64,000 nt of DNA, taken from contig NW_009799179.1 of the NCBI RefSeq assembly GCF_000213175.1, positions 5,615,658 through 5,679,657 of the forward strand, given 5' to 3'. This stretch comes from Neurospora tetrasperma FGSC 2508. Taxonomy: Eukaryota > Ascomycota > Sordariomycetes > Sordariales > Sordariaceae. This document shows, one piece after another, positions 1 to 9,488 of this stretch (positions are counted from its first letter, which is position 1; every line of letters starts with the position of its first letter). The position numbers and the translations under genes were made by a program. The notes beneath the pieces were generated by a model. The model had not been told where the DNA came from and made no database searches. It saw only the letters and a program-made list of their open reading frames with translations.

Positions 1-626
1 CCTTCTTCTTCTTCTTTATCTTCTTCCATTTGTCCCTTTTCTTCCCCTTCCTCTCTTCCCACGTCCCCATGACCCTCACTCTCCTCCTCACTCTCTCCCT
101 CCTTAAAAGACCCCCCATTATCACTGATCCCATCCCCAGCAATATGTTCCGAGAACCCCCTCATACCGAAATACTGAACTTCGTAATACCAACCCGCTTT
201 TCCCAAACCACCACTCAAAGCACCCCCCTCTGCATTGTTCATTCGTTCGCCGAAAACTTTCATTCTCGCTACATTCGCCAGGACCTGGAAGAGTTCGGTG
301 TACTCGTCTTCTTCTTCTTCGTCTTCGTCCCCGTCGTCGTCATCATCATCATCATCATCATCATCTCCCTTCTGAGACTGGAGCTGCGGCTCTGGCGTTT
401 TCTCAGCAATTATATCTCCTTGTCCTTCATCTTCGTTTTCCATAGCCTCTTTATCCTTTCCCTTCTCCTCGCGAGTTGGTTGTTGACTGTTGGTGGAAGT
501 TGAAGGATCAAGAGGTCGTGAATAATTCATTGGCGTTGAAGAAGGCGTTGCGGTGCTTTGGAAATTCGAGGGTGGATGAGAGAAAAGGTGGGTGCACGGA
601 GGAGTTGTTGGTTTTTCTGTCTCCAT
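1..626 (-). CDS. Acidic protein of unknown function, 5' part only (runs off left edge)
   Basis: An open frame on the minus strand starts at an ATG at 626 and stays open to the window edge (about 208 codons); the rest of the gene lies outside. The start (METEKPTTPPC...) is followed by a Ser/Thr/Pro-rich stretch, a second in-frame Met at 530 (MNYSRPLDPSTS), a charged Glu/Lys segment, then a run of about eleven Asp (the GAT/GAC microsatellite near 330-371) and further Asp/Glu runs. After this comes a more ordered segment (YTELFQVLANVARMKVFGER, then WYYEVQYFGMRGFSEHI), followed by more Glu-rich sequence. I do not recognise the family. The lack of stops over about 620 bases, the acidic composition and the ordered segment argue for a real gene. 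A GTATGAGG in the middle could be an intron donor, so the frame beyond it may not all be exon. The opposite-strand frames here are shadows. Confidence 0.6.
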   Translation of the reverse strand, partial: METEKPTTPPCTHLFSHPPSNFQSTATPSSTPMNYSRPLDPSTSTNSQQPTREEKGKDKEAMENEDEGQGDIIAEKTPEPQLQSQKGDDDDDDDDDDDGDEDEEEEDEYTELFQVLANVARMKVFGERMNNAEGGALSGGLGKAGWYYEVQYFGMRGFSEHIAGDGISDNGGSFKEGESEEESEGHGDVGREEGEEKGQMEEDKEEEE

Positions 627-1453
627 GTCTACCTACCTACTCACTCAGAAGCGATTTAGTCGTGTTTGTGAGGCTGTGTATAGCTATTGAAGTGAGCGAA
701 GATGATACTAGATTCGATGGCCAAGAGTGCTTGGAAAAATGCAGAAAAGTTTAGAGAATAGTGGCTCGGGCATCATATAGACTCATATCTTTCGTCTACC
801 CTTGCTTGAGGCGATGAAGCAGTCTCCATGTTCAAGCAGAGATGATCAATTTGTGTGATAAGATCATGGATTATCACGAGAATTAACATGACCCATCTCA
901 ATCTCATAGTTTTGTTGTTAGTCAGGTCAAGCGACTGGTTGTTGCACAGCTATGACAAGCCTTCGCCCAACTTCACCTGCGTGAAAAAGGCCGAGCAAGC
1001 ACTTCGCAAGGACACAGACACCGGTAGCACCGGGAAGCTAAACACCCCTCTTGGGTGGGTAAAACCCAGAACAATCCTGGTTTGCCCAAGTACAGATCCT
1101 AAATCTCGTGTTACCTCATCCCGTCAAGCGCCATCATCCCGTTCATCATGACTCCCTAATTATTTCTATTTGAGTACTCCTATTGTAAGAGGAGGGGTAT
1201 ATCCAAACACCACCGCCTGTATGTTTAATTAACCCCATAATCCACCCGCGGGAGATGTTTACCTTGTATCCTGAAAGCAAAAATCTCGCCCACTCTGAAC
1301 ACCCGCATAATTATACCCGAAAGTCAACCAACCCTTTCTCTTTTTTGCCCACTTATACACCCGACTCGCCTGTTGTACACGCCAGATTGGTTATCGCGTG
1401 TTAAAGAACAACCTCGTGCGTTTGTGGAGGCTCTTTAATCCGATCTTGATATC
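627..1453. other. Intergenic: upstream of left-edge gene, downstream of nuc-1
   Basis: No coding frame is supported. The stretch must hold the promoter of the acidic gene that starts at 626 and reads left, and the 3' untranslated region of nuc-1, whose stop codon is at 1454-1456. No motif stands out. Confidence 0.6.
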
Positions 1454-3907
1454 TTATTCATCCATCGCGTCACCACCGCCAGACTTCAGGCCCTCATCCA
1501 CGACCGGATTAGCCTCCGTGGTTGGAGCCTCCAAATCACCAGCATCACCAACTGATGATCCGGACCCCATCGCGGCGCCTCCCTGCATTTTCATCTCCAC
1601 CAACTTCCTCTCTGCCTCTTCCGCCCTCTTGTTCGCGTCCGCCACCTCCTTCTGCAGCTGCTTGATATACTCAATTGCCATCTCCACCGTGCTCGCCTTG
1701 CTATTGGGTATCCCCCCTCCAGCCTTGTCCTTCTCCTTCTCCCTCTTATCTTCCCTGTCAGCACCCCCGCTGCCACCGCCCCCACCGCTACTACTATGAC
1801 CGTCTCCATCCCCATCTCCCCCCTCCTTCGCAGGAGCTTTGGGGAGAAGCGTGGCGATCTCCTGCAGCGCGGAGTTGATCCTATTCCTCCTGCCTTGCTC
1901 CGCGATCTTGTGCGACGTCCGCTTCGATGTGAGGTTCGTGGAAAGCTCGCTGGGATACGAAACGCCGGGAACTGTGTTGCCCTCGAGGATGCGTTGGTAG
2001 TTGGATTTGGTGGCGAGCAAAATCGATGCTGCGTCTTCGGCACCCGCAGAACCTCCTGGTAGCAGAGGCTTGATGCTGGGCGAGATCCTGGGTCGAAGGG
2101 CCGGGGACATCTGGATGGAGGTCACGCTTGCACGCTTTTTGCTGCTTCTTCCCATGGGTGCAAGTTGGGGTGTCCGTTTCAGGCTATGAGCGGAATCGGG
2201 CTTCAGTTGTGGACTGGAAAGAGCAGCGGAAGGAAGTGCCAGAGGCTTGGCCACCACAGGAGAAGGTGGTGGTGGGAGGCTTGGCGTTTGTAGAGGCGCG
2301 GCGGCCTTTTGGAGAGGATCGAGAGCCGGTGTTCCAAGAGTGGTAACTACAGGGGCGGGTTTTGGTGCGGACGAGAAGTTGATGGAGTCCGGGAGCTCAA
2401 AGTTCTCAATGTGGTCGGGATCCATTGGGTCATGAGAGCCGGTTCCTACCACTGAAGGGTTGCGATTGCTCGGCGAGCTTAGTTTCATCAGTGATGCTGG
2501 TGTTGCGGGAGAGGCAATTCCAGGCCGTCCCGGCTGGAGGTTAATAGGCACAGCACTACCGCTCGCTTGAGGTGCCAGAAAAGGGGACGGTTTGGCGGAG
2601 CGAGGTTTCGGAAGCGGGGGCGGAGGCATCTCAACCGGCAAGACAACATCGTTGAGATTTTCGGGGGAGATGGACCCATTCTCAGAGTCAGTTACACCAG
2701 CTGTGGACGAAGACGAGGTCGGTATTAGCGGCGTAAGAGGGTGTTGGCGTTCCTGACTTGGTGCTGCATTCTCAACCAGTTGGTTCAAAGCTTGGGGGTT
2801 GAGCATCGGGGTGGTGGCCGTCTTTCTGCGTATCGGCTTCGAGATGGGAGACTGTTTGATGCCACTGCCGCTCTTTGCCCTGGCCTTCACTGCGTTCTTG
2901 CGCGTCTTCCTAGCCAAATCGCCTGGGCTAACGCTCGCTTGAGACATGGCAGGTGGTTCGAGTTCCATCTCCCTTGGCGAGCTCCCGCTCATCATCCCGA
3001 GCCTCTGGTCAATGATACCCAAAGCGTCATTTTGCGCGTGCAAGGCTGGCGAGGTAAGGGGGCTGAAGTACGCTCCAGGGACGGCAAACGGAGTATCGAT
3101 GGGAAAATGGGTCTCCAGCGGTGTCACAGCCGGTGATACCAACGGGGTGAAGGACATCTGGCATGGTTGGTTAGTAATTATGTTTCTTGACTTGGACGGA
3201 GCAGACGTTTGGACACCTACATCATGCTGATCTTTGATCCTTGTATATCTGTAGTCGATGGCTTGTTGCGGCTGCTGCTGTTTCTGTGGCCCGGAGTGGT
3301 GTTGGTCAGATAGTGTCGACTGGGCATAGTAATTCTGACTAGATCCAGCAGTGAGTTCCAGGCTCTGAGGTGTAGGAGGAACTATGTGGTTCTGTTGAGA
3401 AGCGAAGTAGGCGGCCTGTTGCTCTTGCAGTTGCTGGTGCTGAGCATGCAACTTCTGCTGCTGGAGGAACTGGATTTGGGCATCGATGGTGTTGACGATG
3501 GCCTCTGAGGGTGTAGATGGCTGTATCAAGGCCGTCGGGGCGTTCTGATATGGCGCAGTCGTGGTAATAGTGGGCATCTGATGTTGCTGGTGTTGCTGTT
3601 GCTGTTGCACCCCATGTCGGAGCATGGCATGGTCTACGGGCGATAAGATCATGGACATGTCGGTACCAGTCATGGGGGTGTCCAGATGCTCTCCCCCCGA
3701 CGAATGTAGCAGATGGTCGGCGGCATGGCGGCCAGCATGGTGGGCGGTATGTTGGTCGGCCGCAAAGTCGCGAAAGTCAAAGTCCAAGGCGTCAGATAGA
3801 TCGCCCATGTCGTTTATATCCAAGAACTGGTGGAAGTCATCATCGGCTGCGGTGTGTAGGGCCGGGTGGTGACTGTGGTCCGGGGCACTCCACGATGAGG
3901 AGTTCAT
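1454..3907 (-). CDS. nuc-1: Phosphorus acquisition-controlling bHLH transcription factor NUC-1
   Basis: Seen: one uninterrupted frame of 817 residues from ATG 3907 (the codon just before it is GTG). The N-terminus is acidic (residues about 20-50, FLDINDMGDLSDALDFDFRDF), then Gln/His tracts, a long Ser/Pro-rich middle and a C-terminal bHLH. The basic part KRTSHKIAEQGRRNRIN lies at about 660-677 and keeps the His-Glu-Arg residues that read an E-box. Helix 2 (STVEMAIEYIKQLQKEV) lies at about 735-754 and is followed by a short coiled-coil or zipper-like tail. The loop between the helices is unusually long, about 45 residues, Gly-rich and then charged. Known: Neurospora NUC-1, the counterpart of yeast Pho4, turns on phosphatase and phosphate permease genes when phosphate is scarce, is held back by the PREG-PGOV cyclin/CDK pair and freed by NUC-2, and binds CACGTG. 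Its length, near the roughly 824 residues I recall for N. crassa, and its acidic start fit. Inference: ortholog; small length differences would lie in the Gln tracts. Confidence 0.93.
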   Translation of the reverse strand: MNSSSWSAPDHSHHPALHTAADDDFHQFLDINDMGDLSDALDFDFRDFAADQHTAHHAGRHAADHLLHSSGGEHLDTPMTGTDMSMILSPVDHAMLRHGVQQQQQHQQHQMPTITTTAPYQNAPTALIQPSTPSEAIVNTIDAQIQFLQQQKLHAQHQQLQEQQAAYFASQQNHIVPPTPQSLELTAGSSQNYYAQSTLSDQHHSGPQKQQQPQQAIDYRYTRIKDQHDVGVQTSAPSKSRNIITNQPCQMSFTPLVSPAVTPLETHFPIDTPFAVPGAYFSPLTSPALHAQNDALGIIDQRLGMMSGSSPREMELEPPAMSQASVSPGDLARKTRKNAVKARAKSGSGIKQSPISKPIRRKTATTPMLNPQALNQLVENAAPSQERQHPLTPLIPTSSSSTAGVTDSENGSISPENLNDVVLPVEMPPPPLPKPRSAKPSPFLAPQASGSAVPINLQPGRPGIASPATPASLMKLSSPSNRNPSVVGTGSHDPMDPDHIENFELPDSINFSSAPKPAPVVTTLGTPALDPLQKAAAPLQTPSLPPPPSPVVAKPLALPSAALSSPQLKPDSAHSLKRTPQLAPMGRSSKKRASVTSIQMSPALRPRISPSIKPLLPGGSAGAEDAASILLATKSNYQRILEGNTVPGVSYPSELSTNLTSKRTSHKIAEQGRRNRINSALQEIATLLPKAPAKEGGDGDGDGHSSSGGGGGSGGADREDKREKEKDKAGGGIPNSKASTVEMAIEYIKQLQKEVADANKRAEEAERKLVEMKMQGGAAMGSGSSVGDAGDLEAPTTEANPVVDEGLKSGGGDAMDE

Positions 3908-6900
3908 CACGCCCGCCGGCTAGGCCCTCCTGGGGAGGCTTTGTCCAAAGTCCGGATTGACGATGGTTCGGGGACGGCCGGCTGTCCGGCACGGGTGCGG
4001 GTGCGGTTGCGGGTACGGGAACGGGTACGGCGCTTTGGGCGGAGGCAGTCCAGTAATTTTGACACCGGCTGTTGGGTGATCAATTGAGTCGAAGGACGTT
4101 GAGGCCAAGGCCAGGCGGTTGGGGACTTGGCTTTGATTTTGGACTTTCTCAGGCGGCTCTGCAAGTCGCCTTGCACTTGATTATTGATCGACAATGCGAT
4201 GACGGATGACCGCTTAAAGGGCCGGATAACCTCGACGAGCTTCAAGTCTTGGCCGGGCCAGTCCCGTCTATGGTGACTCCGTAATTTAACGGTACCTAGC
4301 GAGGACCCGAGATTATTGCCGACAACGAAACTGTTCGGGTTCGCGATCAGGTCTGCGCGACCCGGCGAAGTTTGTCAGGATGTGCCTTACTGATTGGTAG
4401 CTCACCAGAGACCCTTCAAATGGACGCGTATGACGGGAATATAGAGATACTGGATTCGTCGATGCTTTCTCTCTTCTGTCGGTTGGATTGAAGTATGTAG
4501 CGATGTGGGACTCCGTCTTTACAATTGAAGAGTCTCAGCGGTTCCCAGCCCCGGGCGGGCGTCCCAACGTCCCCTCGCAGCGTGTGAAAGAAGGCAGAGA
4601 AAAAGGCCCGGGTCGATCTATTCTAGACCCCGCCCGCCCCGCCTACCAATTGGATACCTCCAGGCACCCGCCGATGTTAACTTCACGCTTTCAAGACCTC
4701 CCATGGAAGAAATCAAAGGAAACCAACGGGACCCAAACTACCCGGGCAATACGCAGAAACGATGTCAACATCTGACAAGCTCTTCCAGCCATTGTTCCTT
4801 CTAGATCAGACCATCACTTTAAGTTATCGCGAGACAGCTGCTTCGACCTTACTTCAACACGAACCGCGCCCCCTCTCTTTCGTCTTTCGAGCGGCACCTC
4901 AAGCCGTTTGTCCGCACGCTGGTACAATCCAGCCCTGATCAGTTTGTTACTGTAGTGTACACTCGTACTTGGAGCAAGCACTTCACTCTTTTAGGTTGGT
5001 CAAATAGGATCTGACGGCGGGTCAACATCGCGAGTAATACTCGAGCTGTCGAGGTACAGTAAAAGGAAGTGGGGCTTCAAGCGGTTGATGTGTGTGTGGG
5101 CTTGAAGTGTGGTTCTCCACCTTTGGAGGGCATTGGCCTGCAAAGCCAATCACTTCTTCTGTTTCTATACCCTGCCTACTCAAGTTCAGCGCTAACAAAT
5201 TTTGCAGCATTGAAGAGGTATTGTAGTGTAGCTCCCCGGGTTAGGCAGTGGGGCCGACAGTCATCTCACAGACTAGACTAGGACCGAGGGCTACCTCTAC
5301 TGTGTCAGAGGTGAGGTGAGGTGACACCTTCCAGATCCATTCCATGCAGTGTGACGAGAAATTAATTTGCGAATGGCAAGCACGTGGGAGAGAATTCTTC
5401 ATCGTTTCTTCAGCTACATTTGTCCAGAAACATCCGTCCGTTCCGAGCGAAGGACGTTGTCAAACGAAGCTCTATACTAGAGATGATTCCAAGACCTTCT
5501 TGAACGAACTCAGGAAACATAGAACCGTGTTTCTACTACAAAGCAACTTCCCTATGAACGGCAGATGCTCACTGAAACAACCACTCGCAGAAGAATCCTA
5601 GATTTACAACTGAATCTTTTTATAACTGCAGCAGTCTCTCTGCGCAGTCCCACGTCCAGGAAGTGGGGGGTTCCACCAGATGCATTGCATTGTAAGAGGC
5701 AACATCATGCGCCTCCACCAACCCCATTGGATTCTCGTCTTGATCACAGTATCACGTAGTGTACATGCATTATACACACCTGTACACAAAGAGTGTAAAG
5801 TACTGCAAAGTCTCCTAAAACTACATGCAATCCATACACTACTAGGGACTGCCAGATATTATACGCCAACTGTTATGTATTTCTGCAGAATAGGAGGGAG
5901 CTGGCCTCTGGTGGGAGACAGTGACTTGTGATATCGCCTGGCGATGCAGTTGTGGATGTCGAGGCATATTTGGGTGTACTGCGTAGGTATACCTTACGCA
6001 TGCGGTTCCAGGGGACTCTGCTGTATGTACAGTACATATAAGAAGACCTTGGTCCCCCTGAGTCCTGACAACCCGCAGGTCTTGTTCTTCTTACGCAATC
6101 GTAATGCAGAACACAACGGGGAGACAGACACAGGGATTGCTGGACGAGAAGTATACTGTTCATATTGGAGAAGGAAATGGGCCACTTGACCCGATGACTG
6201 CGGTAGTGTATAGCTACATTTCTGTTGTCGTTGTTGTTGGTGCTGATGTTCAGTTGTATAGCTCTTCACTGGTGATTCAATCAATTGACTGGGGTTTTGG
6301 TGTAGAGTGGTATGGAATCATCATATTTGTCCACTACGGCTATTTCGACAGTACAAGACCGAGGGAGAAAAAAAAAATATACGAAGAAGGATAACTATCT
6401 GTGACCGAACCCGGGTCGCCAAAGTTGATGCAATGCAACAATGCTTGCGCAATGTAAGAAACGGAAAGTGATAAAAAAAACACCTAAAGTTTAAGAGACT
6501 AAAGAAGAAGAAAACGACAACACGAGAAAAAGAACAGAACTGGCGGTTAGAGATGATGATAGTGATGATGGATGATGAATAACGCCGGATCTACCTACAT
6601 GGACTAACTTAATAAACAGCATGGCCTTCCTTTCCTTTCCTTAGTTCCCTCTTACAACCAGCGCCGCGTCTCTGACTTAGAACTACACCTCCGCTCCAGC
6701 CGCTTTCCTCTTTCGCCACAACCACAGCAACAGCACCAGTACCAGCACCAGCAACAGATAATAACAGGGTATCCGAAACGATAGTCGGAAAATAAAGCGG
6801 ACAAACAGTACATTTCTTTCCGCCCCCTCCTCATCCACCTCTTCCTCCGAGTGTTCGTTGAGGAGCGTGGGCAAGTTGTTCATACCCAAGAGCAAGCGAA

Positions 6901-7121
6901 CAACAGCAAATTACTGAACTAACGGGAGTCCGGGATATGCCGCGATTACAGGATATTATTGATGGCATCATCCATCCTTCCATCGAGACAGCCGGAAGAG
7001 TGAGCGACGAGAAGAACAAACAAACAACAATGAAAGAGCAACAGCGACCTTCAACAGGCAGCCGACCAGACGTTTTTAGTGAAAAAGAATTGACAGAAGC
7101 AACAACCGAGTCAAAACCCGA
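3908..7121. other. Intergenic, 3.2 kb: nuc-1 upstream region and 3' side of kelch gene
   Basis: I see no convincing gene. Short frames on both strands lack domains and conserved-looking sequence. The region just above nuc-1 (about 3910-4250) has open frames in two registers, but none begins with ATG, so I do not call a leader peptide. The stretch carries a CACGTGGG element at 5381-5388 and A-rich tracts near 6366-6380 and 6470-6530. It should contain the nuc-1 promoter and leader and the 3' untranslated region of the kelch gene. Confidence 0.5.
5381..5388 (+). promoter_or_regulatory. CACGTGGG E-box, candidate NUC-1/Pho4-type site upstream of nuc-1
   Basis: CACGTG followed by GG is the high-affinity form of the Pho4 site in yeast, and CACGTG is the core known for NUC-1. 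It lies about 1.5 kb above the nuc-1 start codon. A 6-mer is expected many times by chance in 64 kb and this 8-mer once or twice, so position and extended match are the only support for function. Confidence 0.25.
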
Positions 7122-9488
7122 TCACCGGCCATTTTTGCCGCCCAAGTTAAGCCAGCTCATGTCATCGCGCACTACCTGCTGACGCGTCCCCTGTTGTTGC
7201 TGGACAAGCTGAGACGGCACCCTCCCCGCAGGCGCCAGGGGAGTCGTGTAAATGCTTGCGCTGTACGCACTGCTGGGAGCGCGGTTAGCGCCCCATGGCT
7301 TCGTGAACTCGGTCGGGTCCCAGGTATCGTGCACGGAAGCGGGAATGCCGCTCGAGTATCCCGAGATGGAGCTCACGTTGCTCACGGGCCGGGGCATTTC
7401 GATCTGGCCACTCATACCCTCGTACAGCTTCTCGTCATCGTGGTCACGATGCGCGATGGTTGGGCTGCCCGAGTTTACGCGGTTGAAGGACACGCGCGAC
7501 TCGTAAGCTTGAAGTGCAGGCACTGTCGCGCTATCCTGGGTCATTCTATGTTGGGTATTTTTGCTGTAGCGGGAGCTCACGTCCGAGACGACAGTGGTTC
7601 GTTGCGAGCCTTGGTTGATCACGGCACTGTTGGTGTTGTTGCCGAGTCCGATCACGTTCAGGGCTGAGCCGCCGGACCAGTACCGGTTCCATCCGGAGCT
7701 GCGCCGAATCTCGGGGTCGACGTTGGCAGCGGCTGCAGGATTCCGTGGCATCGGCTGGGCTGGGCTGGGCGCGAACGATACTTCCTTTTCGTGTGCTGCC
7801 AAAAACGGATTCTCTGGTGGCTCGGCGGATATGCTTTGCGAAACGGGAACCGGCTTGCTGATGGAGCTCTTGAACGCCTTAAAGGTGCTGTCGTCCGAAT
7901 CGCGCCTGCCGAAGGCGTTGCTAATACTGAGCTTGTGGCCAGGGGCAGAGCGGCCCGGTTTCTGGTGGTTTGTACCGTAGCCGATCATCGCCAGGGACGA
8001 CATGGAGCCACATGAATCCTGCGTCTGGTGTCCATGACCACGGAAGGGGCCCTTGGTATCAGGCGGGAACCCGTAACCAGCCTTTTCGTCGTAAGCTTCT
8101 CCAGGTCCTCCGCTCCCACCCCTTGCACCGCCTGTCTGTTTGCGTGCTTGCTGCCTACCCTTCCTTTTGATGCAGAAGTAGATGGCGAACAAGACAATGG
8201 CAAGTCCAAAGATTGAACTCAGTAGTGCGGCAAGGATAACATTTGTGTGGGATTTGGAACCTGAATCGTTCGAGCTCTCAGTGTTGCTACTGACAGCCGC
8301 AGTAGCGACACTCACAGGGGAAACCGAAGAAGCTGCAGTGGGGGTCGCAGTGACCAGCGTCGTCGAAGCTTCCGACTTTGCAAGACTCGTAGAGGTCGTC
8401 ATCGAAGCAGTCGTGGAAGTTACCGTCGATGTTTCCAATGTTGTTGAAGACGTGAAGGCGGCAATAATCACCTGTTGATCCACCAACATGTCCGTCGTAT
8501 TATACCAAGTGTTGTCCTTGGCATTGAACATGGCTAGAGGTTCCTCCGAATTCCCTCCCACAAAAACAACCATGCCATCGGCATCCTGCGCAATCGCATA
8601 ATTACTCCTTGTGCTGGTGGGTGCCAGGGTTGCGTTGTAATGCGGCCAGGTCAACACGTTCAGCACATCCCTCTTTTCGCTAATCGACCGTTCTTCCTCC
8701 TGTATCGTAACATCCCGCTTCTTCGCTGGCCCAGCGTTCTGTATAGGTTGCTCGGGGCCAGTACTTAACAATATCCGCTGCACCATGTTGGGTGATTGTG
8801 TCATGTCAAAGGTATAAAGGTTTTGTGACCCATCATCGCCGCGCACCAATGCCGCCTTGATTGCTGATGTGTCCTTCGCTATAGGATTGGCAAGGGTTGT
8901 TCCCGAGTCTCTCCACCCTGTCTCAGGCTTGAAAAGCATCACCTGTGTGTTCGAGGTGCTGCCACCGAGCATAACAGCCTCGCTGTCCGACCATGGCAAG
9001 AGAATCGGGTTGATAGCAGGCGGTACGCTGGCCTCGAACGATCGCACATTATACGGTGGAGATGCGCCGATGGCATATGTTTGTGTGGATGGGCCAGTTG
9101 AACCATCCTGATTGCCAGCGTAGACAAGGATGGAATCCGTTGCGTTCAGATAGATGGCACCGTGCAGTAACCGATCCTGTGTTACCGGTGCTGGCAACTG
9201 AAGAGACTCCCATTTCCCTGTCGAGTACGTGTACTTTTGGATGCCCTGGTAGCCCTCCGTCTGGCCCTTCCCGCCGACAATGAAAAGTGAAGACGTCGCT
9301 GCCGTGCCTGTTGTCGCCCCTACGCAAACGCCGCCCGTGACCTTCTCGCCCTGCTCCAACTTCTTCCACTTTGCGCCTGGCGTTAACTGTAGCGACTGAA
9401 ACGCGTCGGCTGAGTACGTATAAATCGTGTTGTCGAAGATGACAGCGCACGCATTTGTCAAGGGAACTTCCGGTTCGGGAAGGGGCAT
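7122..9488 (-). CDS. Kelch-type beta-propeller protein with one transmembrane segment
   Basis: A single frame of 788 residues from ATG 9488. Residues about 1-360 look like a kelch or galactose-oxidase-type propeller, with recurring blocks such as ACAVIFDNTIYTYSADAF, SSLFIVGGKGQTEG, DSILVYAGNQDGS and GMVVFVGGNSEEPLA. A Ser/Thr-rich stalk of about 50 residues follows, then one hydrophobic span at about 416-438 (ILAALLSSIFGLAIVLFAIY) with a basic stop-transfer CIKRKGRQQ. The tail of about 345 residues is Ser/Pro-rich and probably disordered. Related fungal proteins with this plan are common in filamentous ascomycetes and are often mislabelled; their role is not established. Inference: a plasma-membrane or wall-sensing protein with the propeller outside. 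There is no signal peptide at this start, so either the membrane span acts as a signal-anchor or an upstream exon is missing from this model. The nearest neighbours are separated by more than 3 kb on each side. Confidence 0.75.
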   Translation of the reverse strand: MPLPEPEVPLTNACAVIFDNTIYTYSADAFQSLQLTPGAKWKKLEQGEKVTGGVCVGATTGTAATSSLFIVGGKGQTEGYQGIQKYTYSTGKWESLQLPAPVTQDRLLHGAIYLNATDSILVYAGNQDGSTGPSTQTYAIGASPPYNVRSFEASVPPAINPILLPWSDSEAVMLGGSTSNTQVMLFKPETGWRDSGTTLANPIAKDTSAIKAALVRGDDGSQNLYTFDMTQSPNMVQRILLSTGPEQPIQNAGPAKKRDVTIQEEERSISEKRDVLNVLTWPHYNATLAPTSTRSNYAIAQDADGMVVFVGGNSEEPLAMFNAKDNTWYNTTDMLVDQQVIIAAFTSSTTLETSTVTSTTASMTTSTSLAKSEASTTLVTATPTAASSVSPVSVATAAVSSNTESSNDSGSKSHTNVILAALLSSIFGLAIVLFAIYFCIKRKGRQQARKQTGGARGGSGGPGEAYDEKAGYGFPPDTKGPFRGHGHQTQDSCGSMSSLAMIGYGTNHQKPGRSAPGHKLSISNAFGRRDSDDSTFKAFKSSISKPVPVSQSISAEPPENPFLAAHEKEVSFAPSPAQPMPRNPAAAANVDPEIRRSSGWNRYWSGGSALNVIGLGNNTNSAVINQGSQRTTVVSDVSSRYSKNTQHRMTQDSATVPALQAYESRVSFNRVNSGSPTIAHRDHDDEKLYEGMSGQIEMPRPVSNVSSISGYSSGIPASVHDTWDPTEFTKPWGANRAPSSAYSASIYTTPLAPAGRVPSQLVQQQQGTRQQVVRDDMSWLNLGGKNGR

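Noticed and set aside
3907-4245. Frame just upstream of nuc-1 whose stop overlaps the nuc-1 ATG (TGATG)
   Set aside because: It looked like a coupled upstream frame, but its first codon is TTG and it has no internal ATG, so it is unlikely to be translated.
6395-6425. GGGTTCGGTC-like element on the minus strand as a tRNA T-arm
   Set aside because: The loop does not match TTCRANY and no acceptor or anticodon arms pair around it.
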